Below are positions 1-7,231 of a DNA stretch of 64,000 bases, in pieces. Within the stretch, counting starts at the first letter, position 1. The number at the start of each line of letters is the position of its first letter. The position numbers and the translations under genes were made by a program. Source of the DNA: Catenuloplanes niger (GTDB taxonomy: Bacteria; Actinomycetota; Actinomycetes; Mycobacteriales; Micromonosporaceae); assembly GCF_031458255.1 (NCBI RefSeq), contig NZ_JAVDYC010000001.1:9678699-9742698 (forward strand), written 5' to 3'. A model generated the notes under the pieces. It was not told the origin of the DNA and ran no database searches. It saw only the letters and a program-made list of their open reading frames with translations.

Positions 1-3
1 GCC

Positions 4-60
4 CGGAAAGTTAGCGCGCCGTCACAGGAAAAGAAAGACCCTCACTGACACAACTTTCCG
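4..60. promoter_or_regulatory. Inverted-repeat operator candidate upstream of the ROK gene
   Basis: A perfect 9-bp inverted repeat (cggaaagtt at 4-12, aactttccg at 52-60) lies 47 bp before the ROK start. ROK repressors bind sites with AAAGTT/AACTTT-type half-sites and often autoregulate while controlling a neighbouring sugar operon. Binding here is an inference from position and symmetry; the arms are 39 bp apart, so they could also be two separate half-site operators for divergent promoters. Confidence 0.4.
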
Positions 61-106
61 TTGACTTAGCGGTATCTTTGTCTTCGCCCAAGCGAAAGTG
101 GGGAAC

Positions 107-1294
107 ATGGACGGTCCGGAGAACACGCACCAGGCGCGCCTCCTCCGGCTGCTCCGCGACGACGGCGAGCGGTCCCGGGCCGAGCTCGGCGACGCGGTCG
201 GCCTGTCCCGGTCCAAGGCCGCGGTCGAGGTGACCCGGCTCGCGGACCGCGGGCTCATCGAGGGTGGCGAACCCGCCGCGTCCCGGGGCGGGAGGCGCTC
301 GTCCATCGTGCGGCTGGCCGCCGGCATGCGGTTCCTGAGCATCGCGCTCGGCGCGACCTCGCTGGAGGTGACGCTGACCGACGGCACCCTGCGCCCGGTC
401 GCGCGCGTCACCGAGCAGGTCGACCTGCGGCGCGGGCCGGCCGCGGTGCTCGGCCGCGCCGTCGAGCTGACGGTCAAGGTGCGCGCGGAGGCCGGCGGCT
501 TCCTGTGCGGCGCCGGCGTCGGCATCCCCGGCCCGGTCAGCTACGCCGAGGGCGTGCCGGTGTCGCCGCCGTTCCTGCCCGGCTGGGACCGGCACCCGGT
601 GCGCGACCACCTCACGGCCGAGCTGGACTGCCCGGTGCTGGTCGACAACGACGTGAACCTGATGGCGCTCGGCGAGAAGCACGCCGGCATCGCCAAACCG
701 TTCGACGACTTCCTGTTCGTCAAGATCGGCGCGGGGATCGGCGCCGGCATCGTGGTCGGCGGCACCGTCTACCGTGGCGCGAACGGCTGCGCCGGCGACA
801 TCGGGCACACCGCGGTCATGTCCGACGGACCACCACCACTGTGCGTGTGCGGGAACACCGGCTGCCTGGAGGCCCACTTCGGCGGCGCCGCACTCGCCCG
901 CGACGCCACCGCCGCGGCCGCGGCCGGCCGCTCCGACATCCTCGCGATGCGGCTCGCGGACGCCGGCACGCTCACCGCGCGTGACGTCACCGACGCGATG
1001 GCCGCCGGCGACCCGTTCGCCACCACGCTGGTCCGCGACGGCGGCCGCCGCGTCGGCCAGGTGCTGGCGAGCCTGGTCAGCTTCTTCAACCCCGGCATGA
1101 TCGTGATCGGCGGCGGGCTGTCCGGCATGGGCCACGCACTGCTCGCCGAGATCCGCGGCGTGGTCTACCGATCGTCACTGCCGCTGGCCACCGGCGACAT
1201 GCCGGTCGTCCTCTCCGAACTCGGCCCGGACGCGGCCTACCTCGGCGCCACCCGCATGATCAGCGACCACGTGCTGACCGGTCACACGACGTGA
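107..1294 (+). CDS. ROK-family transcriptional regulator / sugar kinase-like protein
   Basis: Probable sugar-responsive repressor of the NagC/Mlc/XylR type. An N-terminal winged helix-turn-helix (about residues 5-55) precedes an actin-fold ROK domain. The zinc signature is complete: a His in GDIGH near residue 234, then CVCGNTGC near 246-253. The glucokinase-type VDNDVN segment is also kept, so sugar binding is likely and kinase activity cannot be excluded. Length (395 aa) is normal for ROK regulators. ATG at 107 is preferred over GTG at 98 because gtgggg sits just upstream of it. The gene is monocistronic, followed by a 660-bp non-coding gap. An inverted repeat at 4-60 may be its operator. 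Confidence 0.9.
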   Translation: MDGPENTHQARLLRLLRDDGERSRAELGDAVGLSRSKAAVEVTRLADRGLIEGGEPAASRGGRRSSIVRLAAGMRFLSIALGATSLEVTLTDGTLRPVARVTEQVDLRRGPAAVLGRAVELTVKVRAEAGGFLCGAGVGIPGPVSYAEGVPVSPPFLPGWDRHPVRDHLTAELDCPVLVDNDVNLMALGEKHAGIAKPFDDFLFVKIGAGIGAGIVVGGTVYRGANGCAGDIGHTAVMSDGPPPLCVCGNTGCLEAHFGGAALARDATAAAAAGRSDILAMRLADAGTLTARDVTDAMAAGDPFATTLVRDGGRRVGQVLASLVSFFNPGMIVIGGGLSGMGHALLAEIRGVVYRSSLPLATGDMPVVLSELGPDAAYLGATRMISDHVLTGHTT

Positions 1295-1336
1295 CGACAC
1301 CCCCGCCGCACCACCCCACCCCGCACCGCGTGACGC

Positions 1337-1507
1337 CACGCCGGCGCGACCACCACGCCACGCGCGCAGCCGCACGGTCGCGGCGCGACACGAACGCCAC
1401 CGCGCCACCGGCATGCCACCGCTGTCGCGGCACGCACGCGGCCGGCGGCGATCCCGCGGTGGCCGGCGGCCGGGTCGCGCGGGTGGCGTGGTGGTCGCGT
1501 CGGCGTG
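1337..1507. repeat. 25-bp inverted repeat, long foldback
   Basis: The left arm 1337-1361 and right arm 1483-1507 are reverse complements with one mismatch in 25 (core gcgaccaccacgccac). They enclose 121 bp that is itself GC-rich and partly self-complementary. This could form a large cruciform or RNA foldback. No transposase is nearby, so an insertion-sequence origin is not supported. Confidence 0.6.
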
Positions 1508-1714
1508 CCACCACGCTCGCGTAACGACACGGTGCTGCCGCATCCGCGACACGATGCGGCAATGCCGCAATCGCGGCACGACACAGTGCCGCCGCGGTCT
1601 CGACCTGACGCGGGGGCGCCACGATCACGGCATATCCGGCTCCGCCGTGGTCGCGGCACGACACGGTCGCGGCGGGTGCCGCGACCGCGCGGCGGAGGCC
1701 GCGCGGTGCGACGT

Positions 1715-1807
1715 TGACCACGGCGGAACCGGCAGGGAGGAGCCCTGGCGACGACCGGTGCCCGCGGGAGCATGCGGGCCGCGACCACGCCGGAAGCGGG
1801 AAAACGG
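1715..1807 (+). repeat. Dispersed repeat, copy A
   Basis: This 93-bp segment aligns without gaps to the reverse complement of 31258-31350, about 75 of 93 positions identical by eye. It includes a 22-bp perfect core (cggtgcccgcgggagcatgcgg) and a second block gcgaccacgccgg. Both copies are intergenic. It behaves like a small non-autonomous or REP-like element; no flanking duplication or transposase was seen. Confidence 0.65.
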
Positions 1808-1954
1808 CCTTTTGGGTTTGCCTCTTGGGTTTTGCCTTGTGCGTTGGGGCCCTGTGCGTGTTGGCCCTGCTCGCTCCGTTCCCTCGCATGCCGTTGTCCC
1901 GTCGCGCCGTGGGCGGGTGCGGTGGAGTGGCGGAGTATCGGTGGTGGGGCCGGG

Positions 1955-3130
1955 TTACAGCGGTACGCGGGGCCAGCCGTGGCCCGGCCGGGGTGCGTCG
2001 CCGGACGCGTGCACCGGTAGCCGGAAGTAGACGCCGATGTCCGCCGGGCCCGCGTCCCGGGTGCGGTAGCTGACGAGTTCGTGGACGCCGGACGTGGTCG
2101 CCATCGGGGCGGGCGCGACCGCGTCCGCGACCCGGCGGTAGACGTCGGCGGGCGCGGCCTCGCGCGCCATCAGCGCGGTGATCCGGTCGGCGGCCTCGGC
2201 GTCGCTGCGCACGGCGCCCGGCAGGCGGAAGTAGACGTTGGCCTCGTCGGCGCAGTGCCGGCCGGCCCGGAACGCCAGGCCGGTCATCGGCTCGTTGTCG
2301 GGCATCGCCGGCTCACCGTCCGGCGTCCGGCCGTAGAGGTCCGCCGCCGCGTCCGCGATCCGCTCCGCGTCGTAGCTGCGGGCGAACGCGCCGAGCAGGT
2401 GGATGCCGGCCAGGCCGGCCCCGCGGTGCCGGAAGTAGATCTTCGCGCGCGCGTGGGCGCCCGCGGCCAGGTCGAGTGCCACGTAGTCGAGCGCGATGCC
2501 GGCCGTGGCGAGCGCGTCGCGGGCCGCCGCGACCGGGGCCCACGCGGTGGTCAGGTCGAGGCGCTCCATCGCGCGGGTGACGGTCGTCCACTCGTGGCCG
2601 GTGCCGTTGACGTACGGGTTGAGGTAGACCTTGTAGTGCGGCGGTTGGTCCGGCCCGCAGGCCAGGGACAACCACACGCCGGAGCGGTACGCCGGCGGAT
2701 CGTCCGAGGTGAACAGGTCCTCGACCGCCCGGTAGCCGTCGGTCGACACGCCGTCGCGGCCGGCCAGCGCGTGGACCATGGCCCGGCCGGCGTCCTGCAC
2801 CGCCCGCGCCGCCGGGTCCGTGCCGACCGGTTCGAAGAGGACGCGCACCTCGGTGACGCCCTTGCGCCAGCTGACCGACAGTTCGGCCGGGAAACCGTCC
2901 CCGGACACGAACGACGGATATCGCGGCACCGTCTCTATCGGACGGTGCGCCCACGGGTACAGCATGTCGGCCAGGTGTGCGCGGACGTCCTCGCGCTCGC
3001 CGCCCGCCCAGGCGGCCGTGCAGACCCGGTCCCACAGGGAGGCGAGCAGGTCGGCGTGCGTGGTGTCCGGTGGGGCGCTGAACAGCTGCTGGTGCCGCAC
3101 GGCGATCGCACGGCCGGACTTATCAGGCAT
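1955..3130 (-). CDS. ABBA (DMATS-type) indole/tryptophan prenyltransferase
   Basis: Predicted to transfer a dimethylallyl group to tryptophan or another indole, using soluble beta/alpha barrel chemistry. The family's regularly spaced K/N-x-Y-F/L strands are visible: KVYLNPYVNG, KIYFRH, NVYFRL and GVYFRL. These supply the diphosphate-binding basic residues and tyrosines of the PT barrel. Length (391 aa) fits bacterial DMATS enzymes. ATG at 3130 is taken; a TTG eight codons upstream is possible, and neither has a clear ribosome site. It is divergent from a flavin monooxygenase, the same partner that S. coelicolor tryptophan C5-prenyltransferase SCO7467 has in SCO7468. The prenylation position is not readable from sequence alone. 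Confidence 0.85.
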   Translation of the reverse strand: MPDKSGRAIAVRHQQLFSAPPDTTHADLLASLWDRVCTAAWAGGEREDVRAHLADMLYPWAHRPIETVPRYPSFVSGDGFPAELSVSWRKGVTEVRVLFEPVGTDPAARAVQDAGRAMVHALAGRDGVSTDGYRAVEDLFTSDDPPAYRSGVWLSLACGPDQPPHYKVYLNPYVNGTGHEWTTVTRAMERLDLTTAWAPVAAARDALATAGIALDYVALDLAAGAHARAKIYFRHRGAGLAGIHLLGAFARSYDAERIADAAADLYGRTPDGEPAMPDNEPMTGLAFRAGRHCADEANVYFRLPGAVRSDAEAADRITALMAREAAPADVYRRVADAVAPAPMATTSGVHELVSYRTRDAGPADIGVYFRLPVHASGDAPRPGHGWPRVPL

Positions 3131-3287
3131 AGCGGCACATTCTGCACCACTCAATCGAGCATGGTCACCCTCCGCGTGAGTCTTTGCACAATCAGTACCT
3201 GATCGTGTGCTCAGTGGTTACGCATGTCCACGCTGGACGATACTCTCCGAACACGGCCGCTCGGAACGGATTCGTGGAGGAGTGCAA

Positions 3288-4562
3288 GTGACTGACCGCT
3301 CAGTCTGCGTCGTCGGTGCCGGACTCTCCGGGCTCGCGGTCAGCCGGGCGCTGCACCGCGCGGGTGTGCCGTTCGTCTGCGTCGAACGAGAGGCCGAGGT
3401 CGGCGGCATGTGGGCCCAGGCGGGCACCGGCCGGCGCGGTCCCGGGTACGCCAGCCTGCACCTGAACACCTCGAAGCGACTGACCGGCTACTCGGACACG
3501 CCGATGCCGGACGACTACCCGACCCATCCGGGCCACGCCCGGTTCGCCCGGTACCTGCGGGACTACGCCAAGGAGCACGGCCTGCTCGACCACGTCGAGA
3601 CGCAGACCACTGTGGACTCCGCGCACCGGGACGCGGACGGCGGCTGGACCGTGGTCACCGGCGACGGCCGGGCCCGCCGGTTCAGCCACCTGGTCGTCGC
3701 GTCCGGCCTGCACCAGGACCCGCGCATGCCGGACGGCCACCGGGGTTTCACCGGTGAGGTGCTGCACACGATCGACTACCACGACAGCGCGCCGTTCGCC
3801 GGCAAGCGCGTGCTGGTGGTCGGCTTCGGCTCGTCCGCGGTCGACGTGGCCGGTGACCTGAGCCGGGTCGCCGAGACCACGCTGCTGTCCGTCCGGCGCG
3901 GCATGCACGTCACCCCGAAACGGCTCTACGGCGTGCCGATCGACGAGATAGCCGACCAGCCCTGGTACGCCGAGCTCGGCCTCGCCGGTGCCCGCGCGTT
4001 CATCCAGCGCACGCTGTGGACGATGCACGGCAACCTGACCGACTACGGCCTGCCGGAACCGGACCACGAGCTGTTCTCCGCCGGGCTGACCATCTCGGAC
4101 AGCATCCTCAGCCAGATCAGCCACGGCCTGGTCACGCCGAGGCCCGGCATCGCGGGCTTCGACGGCCGGCGGGTGACGTTCACGGACGGACGCACGGACG
4201 AGGTCGACACGGTCATCTGGTGCACCGGCTACGCGCCGCGGTTCCCGTTCCTCCGGGCGGGCAGCGCCCGGGACCGGTCCGGGCGCATGCGCCTGTACAA
4301 GCGGATCGTGTCGGTGAACCAGCCCGGCCTGATGTTCGCCGGCATGGTCCGGCCGGTCGGCGCGATCACCCGCATCGTCGAGCTGCAGTCCCGGTGGATC
4401 GCCGGCGTGATCACCGGCGAGGTGCGGCTGCCGTCCACGACCACGATGCGCCGCGAGATCGCCACCTACCTCGCCGGGATCGCCGGCCAGTACGGCGCGG
4501 ACCCGTACAGCACGGTCCACGTCGACTTCGCCGCGTACGCCCGATCGCTGCGGGTCGGCTGA
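3288..4562 (+). CDS. Flavin-containing monooxygenase, prenyl-indole pathway partner
   Basis: Class B flavoprotein monooxygenase using FAD and NADPH. It has an FAD Rossmann motif GAGLSG at the extreme N-terminus and a second dinucleotide motif GFGSSA near residue 182. A segment FTGEVLHTIDY between them matches the FMO fingerprint region. The GTG at 3288 is chosen because ggagg lies 7-12 bases upstream; longer starts lack this. Predicted 424 aa. In S. coelicolor the homologous partner (SCO7468) acts on 5-dimethylallyl-tryptophan to give an indole-acetonitrile, so N-oxygenation of a prenylated amino acid is the most likely role. That substrate is inferred from the divergent prenyltransferase gene. 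Confidence 0.85.
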   Translation: MTDRSVCVVGAGLSGLAVSRALHRAGVPFVCVEREAEVGGMWAQAGTGRRGPGYASLHLNTSKRLTGYSDTPMPDDYPTHPGHARFARYLRDYAKEHGLLDHVETQTTVDSAHRDADGGWTVVTGDGRARRFSHLVVASGLHQDPRMPDGHRGFTGEVLHTIDYHDSAPFAGKRVLVVGFGSSAVDVAGDLSRVAETTLLSVRRGMHVTPKRLYGVPIDEIADQPWYAELGLAGARAFIQRTLWTMHGNLTDYGLPEPDHELFSAGLTISDSILSQISHGLVTPRPGIAGFDGRRVTFTDGRTDEVDTVIWCTGYAPRFPFLRAGSARDRSGRMRLYKRIVSVNQPGLMFAGMVRPVGAITRIVELQSRWIAGVITGEVRLPSTTTMRREIATYLAGIAGQYGADPYSTVHVDFAAYARSLRVG

Positions 4563-4574
4563 GCCACCGTCCGG

Positions 4575-5087
4575 TCACCCCACGACCACGACGACGAAGG
4601 CCGCCACGTAGGCGGCCGCGAACGTCGCCGGGATCCACTGCTCCAGGAACGTGAGCGGCAGGTGCCGGGATGCCGGCCGCTCGGCGGCCCACAGCGGTGA
4701 GGCCGGCAGACGCTGCTCGAGCACGCCGATGACCAGATACTTCGCCGCGTTGAGCCGACGGTACGACTGCAGGAGCGTGAACCAGGCCACGCACTGCAGC
4801 AGCAGAACAGAGAGCGGAATGAGGAGTGACACCGCCGGTGCGCCGGCGACCGTCCGGCCGAAGACTCCGGCGACCGTCACGACCAGTGTGTTGAGCGTCA
4901 GGAAGTAGGTGTTGGCGAGACCGCGCCGGGCACTGGTGCGGTCGGCCATCTCGACACACAGCTTGTACTGCTCCAGCACCGCAGCGTGGTACTTCTCCCC
5001 GGTGGTGTAGTCCCCGGTGCGGATGTCGGTCCAGACGGCGGTCCGGATCCGGACCGGCACGGCCGTCCGGCGGTCACCGCGGATCAC
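4575..5087 (-). CDS. Small multi-span membrane protein (RipA-like) coupled to TIR gene
   Basis: A 170-aa protein with a soluble N-terminus, then two hydrophobic hairpin segments (about residues 62-82 and 88-108) and a last membrane span at the C-terminus. The block VEMADRTSARRGLANTYF, followed by LTLNTLVV, resembles the small proteins annotated as RipA-family octameric membrane proteins, which are often found next to TIR genes. The GTG start overlaps the TIR stop as GTGA (5084-5087), so the two are translationally coupled. A plausible role is membrane anchor, pore or effector partner of the TIR protein; this is inference. Longer open frames through this region read the TIR gene out of phase and are not the real start. 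Confidence 0.7.
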   Translation of the reverse strand: MIRGDRRTAVPVRIRTAVWTDIRTGDYTTGEKYHAAVLEQYKLCVEMADRTSARRGLANTYFLTLNTLVVTVAGVFGRTVAGAPAVSLLIPLSVLLLQCVAWFTLLQSYRRLNAAKYLVIGVLEQRLPASPLWAAERPASRHLPLTFLEQWIPATFAAAYVAAFVVVVVG

Positions 5088-5596
5088 CTCGAGGCACCGG
5101 GAAACGGCGGCCGGCGGCGCGGCCGTCGGCCGTGGATCGCCGCCGTCAGCCCGTCGACCAGCGTGCGCTCCGCGGCTTGCGGACCGAGGCCGAGCAGGTC
5201 GATGTACACGATCGGACCGAACAGCCCCTCCGGCTCGCAGTCCTTCACCCGCACCGGCACCACCCGGCGGAAGGCGCCGTTCGGGTCGGTCCGCCACGCG
5301 GCGTGCAGCTCCGCGGCGCCGAACGAGGAGGCCTTCAGGTACGCATCGGAGAACACGGCGACGAACCGATCCGCCCGCCGCAGCCCGTCCTGCACCATCG
5401 CCACCCAGTTGGTGCCGGCCACGAACTGGGTGCCCTGATACAGCGCCGTACACGGATCGCCCGCCACGTTGCGCACCTCGGGCACCAGTGCGTCGATCCA
5501 GTCCGCCCATTCCCGGTCGGAATCCGTGAAGCTGATGAAGAAATCGTACCGATCGAGACCGCCGCCGTCTGTGGTCGTGGGCATGTCGGCCAGCAT
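5084..5596 (-). CDS. TIR-domain protein (TIR_2-like)
   Basis: A 170-aa protein that is almost entirely a TIR domain. YDFFISFTDSDREWADWI near residue 17 is the first strand and BB-loop region, and SSFGAAELHAAW carries the conserved catalytic-type glutamate near residue 96. Bacterial TIR domains of this kind cleave NAD+ or make cyclic ADP-ribose signals in antiphage defence. ATG at 5596 is chosen because ggagaga lies directly upstream; the long 5' extension in the same frame would run into the divergent Hsp70 leader. It overlaps the downstream membrane-protein gene by 4 bp and is divergent from the first Hsp70, 48 bp away, so the two promoters must overlap. Confidence 0.88.
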   Translation of the reverse strand: MLADMPTTTDGGGLDRYDFFISFTDSDREWADWIDALVPEVRNVAGDPCTALYQGTQFVAGTNWVAMVQDGLRRADRFVAVFSDAYLKASSFGAAELHAAWRTDPNGAFRRVVPVRVKDCEPEGLFGPIVYIDLLGLGPQAAERTLVDGLTAAIHGRRPRRRPPFPGASR

Positions 5597-5644
5597 ATTC
5601 TCTCCGTACACGGAATACCGTCCTCCGAGCGGAGAGAGGGACAC

Positions 5645-7231
5645 GTGACCACCTACGGAATTGATCTCGGTACCACCTACTCGTGCATAGCGCGAGTGGA
5701 TGCGGAGGGCTCACCTGTCATTCTTCCCAATGCGATCGATCAGGAACTGACGCCGTCGGTGGTCTATTTCGCGTCGCGGTACCAGGTGAAGGTCGGAGAG
5801 GAGGCGAAGGACGCCGCGAAGACCGACCCCGAACGGGTGGTCAGTCTGATCAAGCGGCACATGGGCAGCGACACGGAACTGGAGTTCGACGGTGTCACGT
5901 ACACCCCGGAGAGCGTGTCCGCGTTCATCATCCGGGACCTGGCCCGCCAGGCGGGCGGCGAGAGCGTACGGGACGTCGTCATCACGGTCCCCGCGTACTT
6001 CGGCGTGTCGGAGCGGCGCGCGACGCAGCTCGCCGGCGAGATCGCCAAGCTGAACGTGGTGAGCCTGGTGCCGGAGCCGGTCGCGGCGGCGCTGTACTAC
6101 GGCGCGCTGCACGAGGGCGAGGACCGCACGATTCTGGTGTACGACCTGGGCGGCGGCACCTTCGACACCACCGTGATCCGCCTGGAGGGCGGTGACGTGA
6201 CGGTCGTCTGCACGGACGGCGACCACCAGCTCGGCGGCGCGGACTGGGACGCCCGGATCGTGGACCACCTCAGCGAGTGCTTCATGTCCGAGTACCCGGA
6301 CTCCGGCGCCGGGGACAGCGAGGAGTTCCTGCAACAGCTCGGGCTGCAGGCGGAGGCCCTGAAGAAGTCGCTGTCGACCCGGATCTCGGTGCGGGCCCCG
6401 ATCCGGTTCGACGGCCGGACGCTGCCGGCCGACCTGACCCGGGAGACGTTCGAGGAGATCACCGCGGACCTGCTGGCCCGCACGATCGACATCACCCGCC
6501 GTACGTTGGCCACCGCCGACCGGACGCCCGACGCGGTGCTGCTGGTCGGCGGCTCGACGCACATGCCCGCGGTCACCCGGGCGCTGCGGTCCGCCTTCGG
6601 ATTCACGCCGCAGTTGCACGATCCGCACCTGGCCGTGGCCAAGGGCGCCGCCATGTTCGCGCTCCAGGAGACGATCCGGGTGCGGCTGCCGGAGACGGAC
6701 GAACAGGGCACCGACGACCCCGGCGCGATCCGCAAGGTCGCGGCGGACCTGGGGGTGGCACCGACCGCGGTCCGCGCCTGGCAGGGACGCAAGGTGACCA
6801 TCGTGGTGCCGCGGGCGTTCGGCGTCGGTGTGGTGGCCCGGGACACCGACCCGAAGGACCACAAGCTGGAGGTCAGCCACGTGTTGATGCCGAACACGCC
6901 GCTGCCGTCCGACCGGGTCACCCGGCAGTACCAGACGGCGGTCACGAACCAGACCAGCATCCTGGTCCCGATCTATGAGCAGGCCGGCACCGAGGTCTCA
7001 CACCTGCTGGACGCGAACCGGAAGATCGGTGAGGGCACGATCAGCCGGCTCCCGCCGCTGCCGAAGGGCTCTCCGATCGACATCACCTTCTCGATGACCG
7101 AGGGCGGGCTGCTGACCGTGACGGCCGTGGAGCTGGTCACCGGCCAGGAGGTCCACATCGAGGTGCAGATCGGCGGGCTGGACGACAAGCGGGTGCGGGA
7201 GGCGACCGAGGCGGTGGACCGGCTGTCATGA
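5645..7231 (+). CDS. Hsp70-family ATPase, first copy
   Basis: A DnaK-like chaperone ATPase of 528 aa. It begins with the phosphate-1 motif GIDLGTTYSC, has the phosphate-2 motif DLGGGTFDTTVI near residue 173, and the adenosine motif LLVGGSTHMP. After the nucleotide domain it carries a beta substrate-binding region (TVTAVELVTGQEVHIEV at the end) but lacks the long alpha-helical lid of housekeeping DnaK (about 610 aa). GTG at 5645 follows ggagagaggg. It is closely similar to the second Hsp70 at 13181 throughout, including the post-ATPase insert, so the two are paralogues. Its stop abuts the stop of the convergent CHAT gene (tcatga). No DnaJ gene is present in the window. Confidence 0.92.
   Translation: MTTYGIDLGTTYSCIARVDAEGSPVILPNAIDQELTPSVVYFASRYQVKVGEEAKDAAKTDPERVVSLIKRHMGSDTELEFDGVTYTPESVSAFIIRDLARQAGGESVRDVVITVPAYFGVSERRATQLAGEIAKLNVVSLVPEPVAAALYYGALHEGEDRTILVYDLGGGTFDTTVIRLEGGDVTVVCTDGDHQLGGADWDARIVDHLSECFMSEYPDSGAGDSEEFLQQLGLQAEALKKSLSTRISVRAPIRFDGRTLPADLTRETFEEITADLLARTIDITRRTLATADRTPDAVLLVGGSTHMPAVTRALRSAFGFTPQLHDPHLAVAKGAAMFALQETIRVRLPETDEQGTDDPGAIRKVAADLGVAPTAVRAWQGRKVTIVVPRAFGVGVVARDTDPKDHKLEVSHVLMPNTPLPSDRVTRQYQTAVTNQTSILVPIYEQAGTEVSHLLDANRKIGEGTISRLPPLPKGSPIDITFSMTEGGLLTVTAVELVTGQEVHIEVQIGGLDDKRVREATEAVDRLS

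Larger units (their letters stand above)
1295..1954. other. Non-coding, repeat-rich intergenic region
   Basis: About 660 bp without a supportable gene. The first two thirds are built from degenerate variants of a gcggcacgacac(g/a)gt-like unit, seen near 1374, 1421, 1522, 1575 and 1652. They contain a long inverted repeat (1337-1507) and end in a dispersed element (1715-1807). The stretch 1801-1870 is unusually T-rich for this genome. Open frames here have no Shine-Dalgarno signal and their content tracks the repeats. Confidence 0.6.

Noticed and set aside
1714..2073. A possible 119-aa protein with a hydrophobic segment
   Set aside because: Its first third is the dispersed repeat, there is no ribosome site, and the end overlaps the prenyltransferase antisense. 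The hydrophobic run comes from a T-rich stretch.
4575..5714. A single 379-aa minus-strand protein covering the TIR and membrane genes
   Set aside because: Its first half reads the TIR gene in the wrong phase. The real organisation is two genes overlapping by GTGA, each with family motifs in its own frame.
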